Assembly (NCBI GenBank): GCA_963703175.1 | Contig: OY969794.1 | Span: 2,294,001 to 2,358,000 of the forward strand | Origin: VRUE01 sp963703175 | GTDB taxonomy: Bacteria; Actinomycetota; Thermoleophilia; Solirubrobacterales; 70-9 | DNA: 64,000 bases | Direction of reading: 5' to 3' | Part shown: in pieces, positions 1 through 14,037 of the stretch | How positions within the stretch are numbered: the first letter of the stretch is position 1 | Layout of the letters: the number at the start of each line of letters is the position of its first letter | Made by a program: the position numbers and the translations under genes | The notes under the pieces: generated by a model | What the model was told of the DNA's origin: nothing | What the model saw: only the letters and a program-made list of their open reading frames with translations | Database searches by the model: none

Positions 1-3000
1 CACAGGGCACCAGCACCTACCTGGAGCTGGGGCCTGACCCAGTCCTCTGTGCGATGGCCCGCGAGTGCCTGGGTGAGGAGCAAGACAACGCCGCCTTTGT
101 CCCCACCCTGCGCGAAGGGCGCACCGAGGCCGAGGCCGTCTCAACTGCGCTCGCCGCTGCCCACGTCGCCGGCGCAAAGCTCGACTGGGAGGCCTTCTTC
201 AAGGGGACCGGCGCCAAGCGGGTACCGCTGCCTACCTATCCCTTCCAGCACACGCGTTACTGGCTTGCTTCTGCCGTGGGCGGCGCCGACGCAAGCGCGG
301 TCGGGCTCACCGCGACTGATCACCCGCTGCTCGGCGCTGCGATCGAGGATCCCGATGGGGCCGAGTTGATCCTCTCCGGGCGCCTTTCACTCGCCACCCA
401 CCCGTGGCTCGGCGACCACGTCGTCGGCGGCAGTGTGCTTCTCCCCGGCACCGCCTTCCTCGAGCTGGCCTTGCGCGCAGCCGAGCAGGTCGGTCTGAAG
501 ATGGTCGAGGAGCTCACCCTGCGGGCGCCGCTGATCCTGCCCGAGACAGGGGCGGTGGCGATCCGGGTCTCGGTCTCTGACGCCGACGAAGACGGTCGCC
601 GCGAGGTCGCGGTCCACTCTCGCCCCGAGCTGAGCGGTGAGGAGCCCTCGGAGGCTCCAAGCTGGACCCGCCATGCCGAGGGCCTCCTCTCCTCTGAGCT
701 CGGGGCGGTCACCGAACCGCTTGATACTTGGCCCCCCGAGGGAGCGGAGCCGATCGAGGTTGGTTATCTCTACGACGTCCTCGCCGAGCACGGCCTCGAG
801 TACGGCCCCGCCTTCCAGGGACTCGGCGCTGCTTGGAGAGACGGCGAGCAGATCTACACTGAGGTCTCCCTGCCGGAGGAGGCCGCCCAAGAGGTCGAGC
901 GTTTCGGCGTCCACCCGGCGCTTCTGGATTCGGCTCTGCATGGCATCGCCTTGGCGGCGACAGAGGGCGCAGGCGAGCTCAAGCTGCCCTTCTCCTGGAG
1001 CGGCGTCTCCCTGGACGCCGGGGGAGCACGGGAGCTGCGCGTAGCTCTCAGGCCCACTGGAGAGTTGGTCGCCCTGCAGATAGCCGACGGCACCGGCGCG
1101 CCCGTCGCCAGTGTCCGCGCTCTGGCGATGCGCGCCATCGACCCCTCTCAGCTGCAGGGCAGCGGGCAAACCCGTGATGGCCTGCTGGGCATCGAGTGGC
1201 CAGAGGTAGATTTGGATGAGGGCGCTGATGCCCCAGCCGAGGTCGAGACCCTGCGCTGCGAGATTGACGCCGATCTGGGCAGCGCCGAGGCGGCCCGCAA
1301 GGCGACCCAGAAGGCCCTGGCGGCGATCCAGCAGTGGCTCGCCGATGAGTCCAAAGCAGATATTCGCTTGGCGCTGATCACCCAGGGCGCGATGGCGGCA
1401 GGGGAAGGCGAGACCCCCGACCCGGCCGCGGCGGCGATCTGGGGCCTTGTCCGCTCCGCCCAGTCCGAGCACCCCGGTCGCCTCGCTCTGATCGACAGCG
1501 ACGGCACAGAGACATCGGAGGACGCCCTCCCCGCTGCGCTTGCGCGGGGCGCCGAGGAGCCTCAGCTCGCGCTGCGCGAGGGAACGGCGCTGGCGCCGCG
1601 GGCGATGCCGATCAAGGACAGCGAGGACACGCTGATCCCGCCGCCGGAGCCGTGGCGCCTGGACGCTCGTGAGCGGGGCACGCTCGAGAGCCTGGCGCTT
1701 ATCCCGAACCCGCAGGAGCCCCTGGGGCCGACCGCGGTGCGGGTCCAGATGCGGGCTGCCGGGCTCAACTTCCGCGACGTCCTCGTCGCCCTCGGTGTCT
1801 ACCCAGGGGAAATGTCAATCGGCGGCGAGGGCGCCGGCGTAGTCGTCGAGATCGGCTCTGAAGTCAAGGACCTGGCTCCCGGCGACCGGGTGATGGGTTT
1901 GATCCTCGATGCCTTCTCTCCGCTGGCGACCACAGAGCGGGACCTGCTCGCACGGGTTCCTGCGAGCTGGTCCTTCGAGCAGGCGGCGGCGATGCCGATC
2001 GTCTACGCCACCGCCCACTACGGCCTCAGGGATCTCGCCAAGCTGGAGCAGGGCGAGAGGGTCCTGATCCACGCCGGTGCCGGCGGCGTAGGTACGGCAG
2101 CGATCCAGATCGCCCAGCACATCGGCGCCGAGGTCTTTGCCACTGCTAGCCCCTCCAAGTGGGACGCCCTGCGTGCGGCCGGCCTGGGGGAGGACCACAT
2201 CGCCTCCTCGCGCGATCTGGAGTTTAAAGACAAGTTCCTCACTACTACCGATGGCGAAGGCGTCGACGTCGTCCTCAACGCCCTCGCCGGCGAGTTCGTC
2301 GACGCCTCGCTTGCCCTTTTGCCCAGCGGCGGCCGATTTCTCGAGATGGGCAAGACCGACATCCGCGACGCCGAGCAGCTCACAAGTGAGCACAAGAACG
2401 TCATCTACTCGCCCTTTGACTTGGCCGAAGCCGGCCCGGTGCGCACCGGGGAGATGCTGGCCGAGATCGCCGCGTCGATCGAGGCCGGCGCCCTTGATCA
2501 CTCGCCGATCGAGACCTGGGACATGCGCGAGGCGCCGCAGGCTTTCCGCCATCTGCGCGAGGGCAAGAACATCGGCAAGCTCGTGCTCACCCTGCCACGG
2601 GTGTTCGACCCCGAGCGCACGACCTTGATCACCGGTGCGACCGGCGGTCTCGGCGCTCTCACGGCCCGCCATTTGGCCGAGCAACACGGGGTTCGCCGTC
2701 TACTCCTTGTCAGTCGCAGCGGTGCCGACGCGGACGGTGCGGGGGAGCTACAGGCGGAGCTTGAAAGGCTCGGTGCCAAGGCAACGATCGCCGCCTGCGA
2801 CGTCTCCGACCGCAAGGAGTTGGAGAAGCTCCTCGGCTCGATCCCGGCCGAGCACCCGTTGGGTGCGGTCGTCCACTGCGCCGGGGTGCTCGCCGATGCG
2901 ACCGTCGAGACCCTCAGCGCCGAGCAGGTAGACCGGGTTTTCGCCCCCAAGGTCGACGCTGCCTGGAACCTGCACGAGCTGACCGCCGATGCGGAGCTGA

Positions 3001-6000
3001 CCGCCTTCGTCCTTTTCTCCTCGGCAGCGGGCGCCCTCGGCGGACCCGGTCAGGGCAACTACGCCGCCGCCAACGTCTTCCTCGACACGCTGGCTCAGCG
3101 GCGTAAGGCCGACGGCCTGGCGGCGACCTCGATCGCCTGGGGACCGTGGCAGCGCGACGGCGGGATGGTCGCCGGCTTGAGTGAGGCAGACCTCGCCCGG
3201 ATCCGGCGCGGCGGCATCGAGACGCTCTCGGATGAGCGCGGCCTTGCTCTCCTCGACGCAGCTTTGGGCGCCGATCGCCCACAGGCGTTGGCGATTCCAA
3301 TCGACTCCGCCGGTCTTCGCGCCCTGGCCTCAGTCGGCGCCCTGCCGCCGATTCTCAGCGGCCTTGTCCGCACCCCCAAACGGCGCAGCGCCAGCTCGGG
3401 CTCGCTGGCGACGAAGTTGGCGTTGCTGCCCGAAGGGGACCATCGCGAGCACGTGCTCACCTTGGTCCGCAGCGAGGTGGCCGCCGTCCTCGGCCATTCC
3501 TCCGCCCGGGAGATCGAGCCCGACAAGGCCTTCCAGGATCTCGGCTTCGACTCGCTGGCCTCGGTCGAGTTGCGTAACCGGCTGAACGGCGTCGCCGGGC
3601 TGCGCCTGCCGCCGACCGTCGTCTTCGACTACCCAACCGCTGCCGCCCTAGGCGAGCACCTACTGAGTGAGGCCACCGCCGGCGGTGTCGCCGAGAAGGT
3701 CGCCGTCCGTGCCCAGGCAAGTGAGGAGCCGATCGCGATCGTCGGCATGGCCTGCCGCTACCCCGGCGGGGTCGCTTCTCCTGCCGACCTCTGGCAACTG
3801 GTCGCCGCGGGCCGCGACGGCATCACCGAGTTCCCCGCCGACCGCGGCTGGGACCTTGAGCGGCTGTACCACCCCGACCCCGACAACTCCGGCACCAGCT
3901 ATGCGCGCGAGGGCGGCTTCGTCACCGACGCCGCCGATTTCGACGCTGAGTTCTTCGGCATCTCGCCGCGCGAGGCCCTCGCCATGGACCCGCAGCAGCG
4001 GATGCTGCTGGAAGCCTGCTGGGAGGCACTAGAGGACGCCGGCATCGATCCTGCCTCGCTGCGCGGCGAGCCGGCCGGGGTCTTTGCCGGGATCAGCTCG
4101 CAGGACTACATGTCCGGCTCACCGGCCTTGGCCGGTGAGCTCGAGGGCTACCTCAGCACCGGCAGCCTTACCAGCCTCGTCTCGGGCCGCGCCGCTTATG
4201 TCCTCGGTTTGGAGGGACCGGCGATGACAGTCGATACCGCTTGCTCGTCCTCGTTGGTGACGCTGCACCTGGCTTCGCAGGCGCTGCGCCAGGGCGAATG
4301 CACGCTGGCGCTGGCCGGGGGCGTGACGATTCTCTCCACCCCGGCAGGCTTCACCGAGTTCAGCCGCCAACGCGGCCTCGCTCCCGACGGCCGCTGTAAG
4401 GCGTTCGCCGAGGCAGCCGACGGAACGGGGTTCTCCGAGGGCGTCGGCATGGTCGTTCTGGAGCGGCTCTCGGAGGCGCAGCGCAACGGCCACCCGGTTC
4501 TGGCCTTGCTCAAGGGCTCTGCCGTTAACCAGGACGGCGCCTCCAACGGGCTCACCGCGCCGAACGGTCCCTCGCAGGAGCGGGTGATTCGCCAGGCCTT
4601 GGCGAACGCTCGGCTGGAGCCAAAGGACGTCGACGCGGTCGAGGCCCACGGCACCGGCACCATGCTCGGCGACCCGATCGAGGCCGGCGCCCTATTAGCG
4701 ACTTACGGTCAGGAAAGAGGGCGGCCGTTGCGCCTCGGTTCGATCAAGTCCAACATCGGCCACACCCAGGCAGCAGCGGGTGTCGCCGGCGTAATCAAGA
4801 TGACCGAGGCGATGCGCGCCGGCGTCTTGCCGCGGACGCTGCACGTCGATGCACCCTCGTCTCACGTCGACTGGGAGGCGGGAGAGATCGAGCTACTCAG
4901 CGAGGCGGTCGAGTGGGAGCCGAATGGAGGACCGCGCCGCGCCGGCGTCTCCTCCTTCGGCATCAGCGGCACCAACGCGCACGTGATCTTGGAGGAGGCG
5001 CCTGCGGACGAGCCGGCGACGGCGACGGAGCCGATCGAGGGTCCGCTGCCACTCGTCCTCTCGGCGAAGACAGAGCCGGCCCTGGCCGAAGCTGCCGAGC
5101 GTCTCGCCACGCAACTCGAGGAGAGCCCGGACCTCGACTCGACCGACCTCGCCTACTCGCTCGCCATTACCCGTTCGACCTTTACACACAGAGCAGTGGC
5201 TCTCGGCTCTGACCGCGAGGAGCTGCTCGCATCGCTCAGCGCCCTCGCCAACGGCGATCCCAGCCCCAACGTCCTCAGCGCCAAAGCAAAGGAAGGCAAG
5301 CTCGCCTACCTCTTCACCGGCCAGGGCTCCCAGCGCCTCGGCATGGGCAAAGAGCTCTATGAGGCAGATGTGAACTTCCAGGCCGCCTTTGACCAAGCCT
5401 GCGAACAGCTCGACCAACACCTAGAGAAGCCGTTGAAAGAGATCGTCTTTGGCAAGGGCAAAAAAGCAGCAGCCCTACTCGAGGACACCACCTATGCCCA
5501 GCCGGCCCTGTTTGCGATCGAGATCGCTCTCTATAAAGCGCTTGCCGAGCGAGGTCTCAGCCCCGACGTCCTCACCGGCCACTCGATCGGGGAGATCGCC
5601 GGAGCGCATGTCGCCGGTGTTCTCGATCTAGCCGACGCCGCAAAGCTTGTAGCAACCCGTGGCCGCCTGATGGGGACCCTGCCCAAGGGTGGAGCGATGG
5701 CGGCGATCGAGGCAACCGAGCAAGAGGTCGCCGACTCGATCGCCGGCAAGGAGACCGAGCTCTCGATCGCTGCGATCAACGGCCCCAGCTCGACTGTCAT
5801 CTCCGGCACAGAGGACGCAGTCGAAGCGATCCGCACCCAGTGGGAGGAGCAAGGCAAAAAGACCAAACGCCTTGCCGTCTCCCACGCTTTCCACTCGCCC
5901 TTGATCGAGCCGATGCTCGGGGAGTTCGCCGAGGTAGCCAAGTCGCTCACCTTCAACGAGCCCGAACTCGCCCTGGTCTCCAACGTGACCGGAGAGCTGC

Positions 6001-9000
6001 TCACACCAGAGCATGCAACCGACCCCGCCTACTGGGTCACCCACGTACGCCAGCCTGTGCGCTTCGCCGATGCGATCGCGACGCTTCAGGCGCAAGGCGC
6101 CAGCACCTACCTTGAGCTGGGACCAGACCCCGTCCTCTGCACGATGGCACGTGAGTGTCTGGGCGAGGAGCAAGACAACGCTGCTTTCGTCCCAACCCTG
6201 CGCGAGGGACGCACTGAGGCTGAGGCGATCTCAACCGCACTCGCAGGCGCCCATGTCGCCGGCGCAAAGCTCGACTGGGAGGCCTTCTTCAAGGGGACCG
6301 GCGCCAAGCGCGTTCCGCTGCCTACCTATCCCTTCCAGCGCACGCGCTACTGGCTCAACCCCGGCGCCGGCGATCTGACCGCGGCGGGACAGGCAGCTGC
6401 CAAGCACCCGCTGTTGGGAGCGGCGGTTGAGCTCGCCGGAGGCGAGGGCGACGGCCTGCTCCTCACCGGTCGCCTCTCAATCGGGACCCATGCCTGGCTG
6501 GCCGATCATGTCGTCGGCGGGACGATTCTCTTCCCCGGCACCGCCTTCCTCGAGCTGGCATTGCGGGCGGCGGCGGAGGTAGAGGCACAAAGCGTCGAGG
6601 AGCTCGTCCTGCAGGCGCCGCTGGTACTCGCCGAGACCGGGGCGGTCGTCATTCAGGTATCGGTATCTGGCTCCGATGAGGACGGCCGGCGCGAGATCGC
6701 GATCCACTCTCGCCGCGAGAGAGGCCGGGACGAGGAGCTCTCCGAGGCTTCCGATTGGGTCTGCCACGCTTTGGGCGCCCTCTCGTCGGAGTCGATCGAG
6801 GCGGGGGGCTCCTTCGACGCCTGGCCTCCGCAAGGAGCCGAGCCGCTGGAGGTCGACTACCTCTACGACGTCCTCGCCGAGCACGGCTTGCAGTACGGCC
6901 CCACGTTTCAGGGAATGAGGGCTGCCTGGAAGGAAGGCGAGCAGATCTACGCCGAGGTCTCCTTGCCGGAAGAGCCCGCTCGAGAGGCGGGACGCTTCGC
7001 CGTCCACCCGGCGCTGCTCGATGCCGCCCTGCACGGCATTGCTCTCGCCGGTGTCGAAAGCTCGGAGGCGCCGAAGCTGCCGTTCTCCTGGAGCGGAGTC
7101 TCCCTGCAGGCTGAAGGAGCAAGTGAGCTGCGCGTCCGCCTTGCCGCCGAAGGAGAGGGGGTCTCCCTGCAGATTGCTGACGGCGCCGGAGCTTCAGTGG
7201 CCACTGTCGAGTCCCTTGCCTTGCGCCCGCTCGATCTTTCCCGAGCCCAAGCCTCGAGCCATGTCCCCAGGGGACTGCTCGGCCTCGATTGGCCGCAGGC
7301 CCAGCTCCCAGAGCAGACCGAGGCTTCGGAGGAGGTCGAGTCCCTGAGCTGCGAAATCGACCGCGACCTCGCCGCTGCCGAGGGCGCTCGCAAGGCAGCC
7401 AAGGATGTCTTAGAGGCGATCCAGGGCTGGCTCGCCGATGAGTCAAAGGCCGACCTGCGCCTGGCGCTGATTACCGAAGGTGCGATGGCGACTAGTGAGG
7501 AAGAGTCCCCCGACCCGGCCGCCGCGGCGATTTGGGGCCTCGTCCGCTCGGCTCAATCGGAGCACCCCGGTCGCTTCGCTCTGATCGACAGCGACGGCAG
7601 CGAGGCCTCTGAAGCCGTGTTGGCGGGAGCGCTTTCCCTGGCAGCCGAGGCGCCCCAGCTCGCCTTGCGCGAGGGAGTGGCGCTGACCCCCCGCCTAGTT
7701 CGCACGAAGGCGAAGGAAGAAGGGGAGGCCAGCGCGACGATCGACCCCGAGCGCACCGTGCTCCTCACCGGCGCAACCGGCGGTCTCGGCGCCCTCTTCT
7801 CCCGCCACCTCGTCGAGCGTCACGGCGCCCGCCACCTGCTCCTGGTCAGCCGCAGCGGCCCTGAGGCAGAGGGGGCAGAGGAGCTCCAAGCAGAGCTGGA
7901 AGAGCTCGGCGCCCAGGCGACGATCGCCGCTTGCGACGTCTCCGATCGGGAGGCGCTGAAGAAGCTTCTCGCTCAGGTCTCCGATGAGCACCCCCTCGGT
8001 GGGGTAGTCCACTGCGCCGGTGTCCTTGCTGACGCTACGGTCGAGACCCTCAGCACAGAGCAGGTAGAGCAGGTCTTTGCGCCCAAGGTCGACGCTGCCT
8101 GGAATCTGCACGAGCTGACCCTCGCGTCTGACCTCTCGGCCTTTGTCCTCTTCTCCTCAGTCGCCGGCACTCTGGGTGGCCCCGGCCAGGCCAACTACGC
8201 GGCTGCCAACGTTTTCCTCGACGCCCTTGCGCAGAAGCGCAGCGCAGAAGATCTGCCCGCGACTGCAATCGCCTGGGGCCTATGGGAGCGCGAGGGCGGC
8301 ATGGGCTCCGGCCTTTCCGAGGCTGACCTGGCGCGGATGCGCCGCAGTGGAATCGAAACGCTCACAGACGAGCGTGGTCTAGCCCTCTTCGACCTCGCTC
8401 TGGGCGGCGGCCGACCGCTATCCGTTGGCCTGCCGGTCGAAACGGCCGGCCTCAGGACCCTGGCCTCAGCCGGCGTTCTGCCACCGATCCTCAGCAGCTT
8501 GGTACCCGCTTCCAAGCGACGCGCGGCAGCCTCTGGCTCGCTTGCGACGAAGCTCGCTTCCTTGCCTGAGGTTGACCACGAGGCCTATGTCCTCGGCCTG
8601 GTCCGCAACGAGGTCGCCGTGGTTCTCGGCCACGCATCCACCCAGGAGGTGGAGGCGGGCAAGGCCTTCCAGGATCTCGGCTTCGACTCGTTGGCCGCCG
8701 TGGAACTGCGCAACCGCCTGAGCGCGAATTCCGGCTTGCGGCTCGCGGCAACCGTCGTCTTCGACTACCCGAACTCCACCGCACTGGCCGGGCATTTGCT
8801 CGCCGAGGCAAGCGCGAGCGGCGTCGTCAGGAAGGTCGCGGTCCGTGCCCAGGCAAGCGAGGAGCCGATCGCGATCGTCGGTATGGCCTGCCGCTATCCC
8901 GGTGGGGTCGCCTCACCCGCCGATCTCTGGCAGTTGGTTGCGGAGGGCCGCGACGGCATCTCCGAGTTCCCCGCCGACCGCGGCTGGGATTTGGAGCGGA

Positions 9001-12000
9001 TCTACGACCCCGACCCGGAAAGCGTCGGCACCAGCTACACCCGCGAGGGCGGCTTCGTTGCCGACGCGGCTGAGTTCGACGCTGAGTTCTTCGGCATCTC
9101 ACCGCGGGAGGCGCTGGTGATAGATCCACAGCAGCGGTTGCTGCTGGAATCCTGCTGGGAGGCGCTCGAGGACGCCGGCATCGATCCCGGTGCGCTGCGC
9201 AAAACCCAGACCGGGGTCTACGCCGGGGTCATGTATCAGGACTACGGGCCGGCGGCCGGCATGACTCAGAGCATCGTCTCGGGCCGGGTTGCCTACACGC
9301 TCGGTCTCGAGGGGCCGGCGGTCACCGTCGACACCGCTTGCTCCTCTTCGCTGGTCGCGATGCATCTGGCCTCGCAGGCGCTGCGCGGGGGCGAGTGCAC
9401 GCTCGCCCTCGCCGGCGGTGTGACCACTCTCGCCACTCCTACTGTGTTTGTCGAGTTCAGCAGCCAGCGCGGCCTCGCCCCGGACGGCCGCAGCAAGTCA
9501 TTTGCCGAGGCCGCCGACGGAGTGGCCTGGTCGGAGGGGGCCGGCGTGCTCGTGCTCGAGCGCCTCTCCGATGCCCAGCGAAACGGCCACCCGGTGCTCG
9601 CCCTGCTCAAGGGCTCGGCCGTCAACCAAGACGGTGCCTCCAACGGCCTCACCGCGCCGAACGGGCCCTCCCAAGAACGGGTGATACGTCAGGCCCTTGC
9701 CAACGCCCGCCTCGAGCCAAGGGACGTCGATGTGGTCGAGGGCCACGGCACCGGCACCACCCTCGGCGACCCGATTGAGGCTGGCGCCCTGCTCGCCACC
9801 TACGGTCAGGAACGCGACGAGCCGCTGAAGCTCGGCTCGATCAAGTCGAACATCGGCCACACCCAGGCAGCGGCAGGAGTTGCCGGCGTGATCAAGATGA
9901 CCGAGGCGATGCGCCGAGGCGTTTTGCCGAAGACCCTGCACCTCGACGCGCCCTCCTTAAAAGTCGACTGGGACGCAGGGGAGATCGAGCTGCTGAGCGA
10001 GTCTCAACAGTGGGAGTCAAGTGGACGCCCGCGCCGCGCTGGCGTCTCCTCCTTCGGCATCAGCGGCACCAACGCGCACCTGATCTTGGAGGAGGCGCCC
10101 GCGGAAGAAAAAACTGCCTCCGAGACCGAGCCGCTCGCTGGCTCAATCCCATTGGTGCTCTCGGCGAAAGCCGAGCCCGCCCTGGCGCAGCTCGCCGAGC
10201 GGCTCACTCGGTACCTGACCGAGACCCCAGCCCTACACACCACCGATCTCGCCTATTCGCTGGCCACGACCCGCTCGGCCTTCGAGCACCGGGCGGTGGC
10301 GTTGGGCTCCGACAGGAAAGAGCTACTCGCCTCCCTAACCGCTCTCGCCAACGGCGATCCCACTCCCGACGTCCTAACCGCCAAAGCAAGAGACGGAAAG
10401 CTCGCCTACCTCTTCACCGGCCAGGGCTCCCAACGCCTCGGCATGGGCAAGGAGCTCTACGCGGCAGATGCCAACTTCCGCAATGCCTTTGACCAAGCCT
10501 GCGAACAACTCGACCAGCACCTAGAGAAGCCGCTCAAAGAGATCGTCTTCGCCAGAGGCAAAAAAGCAGCAGCGCTGCTCGAGGACACCACCTATGCCCA
10601 GCCGGCCCTGTTTGCGATCGAGGTCGCTCTCTATAAAGCGCTTGCCGAGCGCGGCCTCAGCCCCAATGTCCTAACCGGTCACTCGATCGGCGAGATCGCC
10701 GCCGCCCACATCAGTGGCGTCTTCGATCTCGCCGACGCAGCAAAGCTCGTAACTGCAAGGGGACGCCTGATGGGAGCCCTTCCTGAGGGCGGGGCAATGG
10801 CGGCGATCGAGGCAACCGAGGCCGAGGTCAGCGAGTCAATCGCCGGCAAAGAAGACGAGCTCTCGATCGCCGCGATCAACGGCCCCAGCTCGACTGTTAT
10901 CTCAGGAGCAGAGGATGCGGTCGAAGCGATCCGCACCCAGTGGGAGGAGCAAGGCAAAAAGACCAAACGCCTCGCCGTCTCCCACGCCTTCCACTCACCG
11001 CTGATGGAGCCGATGCTTGAGGAGTTCGCCGAGGTTGCCAACTCGCTCACCTTCAACGAGCCCGAACTTGCCCTGATCTCCAATGTGAGCGGAGAGCTGC
11101 TCGCGCCCGAGCAGGCAACAGATCCCGCCTACTGGGTCACCCATGTGCGTAAGCCAGTGCGCTTAGCTGATGCGATTGCGACCCTGCAAGCACAGGGCAC
11201 GAGCACCTACCTGGAGCTCGGTCCCGACCCAGTCCTTTGCGCGATGGCCCGCGAGTGCCTGGGCACCGAGCAAGACAACGCCGCATTTGTTCCGACCCTG
11301 CGCGAGGGACGCACCGAGGCCGAGGCCGTCTCAACTGCGATCGCCGCTGCCCACGTCGCCGGAGCAAAGCTCGACTGGGCAGCCTTCTTTAAGGGCACCG
11401 AGGCTAAGCGGGTGCCGCTGCCGACCTATCCCTTCCAGCGCAAGCGCTACTGGCTTGACTCGGCACTGGGCGGAGCTGAGGGCCAGGCGATCAGAGGCCC
11501 GGCGGCGGCCGGCCACCCCGTGCTGGGGACCTCGGTCGAGCTTGCCGGCGGAGGTCTTCTATTTAGCGGCCGCCTCTCGCCGGCAGCCCACCCCTGGTTG
11601 ATGGAGAACCCGATCGGCGACCTGGTGCTTCTGCCCGGTGCCGCGCTGCTCGAGTACGCGTTGAGAGCGGCTGAGGAGGTCGGGGCGCAGAGCGTCGCCG
11701 AGCTCGAGCTCGGCGCGCCGCTGATCGTCTCCGAGAGCGGATCTGTGGCGATCCAGGTTGCGGTCTCGGGCCTCGACGACGAGGGCCGCCGCAAGATCGC
11801 TATCCATTCCCGACCCGAAGGCGAGGAGGCGGAGTGGGTGCAGCACGCGAGCGGTGCCCTTTCCGAGCAGATGGCGTCGGTCCCCGAGCCCCTCGACACC
11901 TGGCCGCCAGAAAGTGCTGGGCAAATGGAGGTCCGCCACGCCGAGGTCTCCCTGTCCGAGGAGCAGGTGCACGAGGCCGGGCGCTTCGCGATCCACCCGG

Positions 12001-14037
12001 CGCTACTCGACGCGGCCCTACAGGCCACCGGGCTTGTCGCGCTAGACGGCGATATCGAACAGCCCTCCACCTGGCAGGCGGCTGCGGCGCACGGCAGTGG
12101 CGCCTCGGTTCTGCGGCTTTGCGTCAGCTCTGAGGACGGGGAGAGAAGCATCGTCGCCTACGATCAGGCGGGCGTGCCCGTCTTTAGCGCGGGCTCGGTT
12201 GAGACTCGCCGGCTCGAGCTGACCGAGCTGAGCTCCGCCCAGCGCCGCCGCTCCTTGTACGGAGTCCAGTGGCAGCCGGTCGCCAAGTCCGGGGCGGAGG
12301 CGCCCGAGCAGGAGATCGCAGAGATCCTTACCGTCGAGGGCGATGTTCCTGCGGCAGGCCGAGCAGCCGCGGAGAACGCTCTTTCGCTGCTACAGGGGTG
12401 GATCGCCGACGAGAGCAAGGCTGGGGCGCGCCTGACCATCCTCACCCATAACGCTATCTCCACCGCCGAGGTCGATGACCTGGACCTCGCCGCTGCAGCG
12501 GTCTGGGGCCTGGTGCGCTCGGCGATCTCAGAGCACCCCGGTCGCTTCGCCCTGATCGACACAGACGACTCAGAGGCCTCGAAGGCTGCCCTGCCCGCGG
12601 TCCTCGCATTGGGAGCAGAAGAGCCTCAGCTCGCCCTGCGCGAGGGCGAGACCTTCGCCCCGCGCCTGGCCAAGTTCAAGGCAAGCGAGGACGCAGCGGC
12701 CAAGCCGATCGACCCCGAGCGCACCGTCTTGATTACCGGCGGCCTCGGCGGCCTCGGCGCCCTGGTCGCCCGCCACCTCGCAGCCGACTACGGCGCCCGC
12801 CACCTCCTCCTTGTCAGCAGGAGGGGCGCCGACGCTCCCGGGGCTGACAAGCTGCGGGCGGAGCTCGAAGAGCTGGGCGCCGAAGTGACGATCGCCGCCT
12901 GTGACATCACCGATCGCGTGGCGCTGAGCAAGCTCCTGGCCGCAATCCCCTCTGAGCGCTCGCTTGGGGCGGTGATTCACTCCGCCGGCACGGTCGCTGA
13001 CGGAACGATCGAGAACCTGGGCGCAGGGGAGATCGCGACGGTCTTCGCCCCCAAGGCGGATGCCGCTTGGCATCTGCACGAGCTAACGCGAGATGCAGGG
13101 CTCTCGGCCTTCGTCCTCTTCTCCTCCGCGGCGGGAGCCCTCGGTGCTCCGGGCCAGGGCAACTACGCGGCGGCCAACGTCTTCCTCGACACGCTGGCCC
13201 AGCGCCGCCAGTCCGAGGGCCTGGCGGCGACCTCGATCGCCTGGGGACTTTGGCAACGCGAGGACGGCATGGGTTCGGGCCTCAGGGAGATAGACCTGGC
13301 CCGAATGCGACGCGGGGGCATCGAAACGCTCTCCGATCGGCACGGTCTCGACCTCTTCGACGCTGCTGTCAGCGCCGGTCTTTCGCAGGCCCTGGCGGTC
13401 CCGTTCCACGCGGCGGGTCTCAGGGCCGCAGCGTCGGTCGGTGCTCTGCCGCCGATCTTCAACGGCATCGTCCGCGTGCCTAAGGGGCCCAGTGTCGCCA
13501 CTGGCTCGCTTGCCGCCAAGCTCGCCGATCTGCCCGAGGCAGAGCACGAGAGCTACGTCCTCGACTTGGTTAGAGGGATGGTTGCTGCTGTCCTCGGACA
13601 CGCCTCTGCGGGTGAGATCGAGGCCGACAAAGCGTTCCAGGAACTCGGCTTCGACTCGCTGGCGGCGGTCGAGTTGCGCAATGGCCTCAACCTCGTCACC
13701 GGCCTCAGCCTCGAGGCGACCGCGATCTTCGACTACCCCAATCCCGCCACTCTTGCCGAGCACCTGCTGAGCAAGGCCGGCGCGGACAACTCGGTGGATG
13801 CCTTGCGCGAAGGCGAAGTCAGGGAGCTGCTGGCAAAGCTCGAAACGACGCTTACCTCGCTTGCTCCCGAGGATGACGTCCGCGAGCGAGCCGGAACTCG
13901 GCTGCGTTCGATGCTGGTGAGCTTGTCCGGCTCGGACTCGTCCGCGGGCGAGGAGGAGGACAGCGATGACCTTGCCGCGATGTCCGACGAGGAGATGTTC
14001 GAGCTGATCGACGAGGAATTCGGGAAGGAGTCGGCGG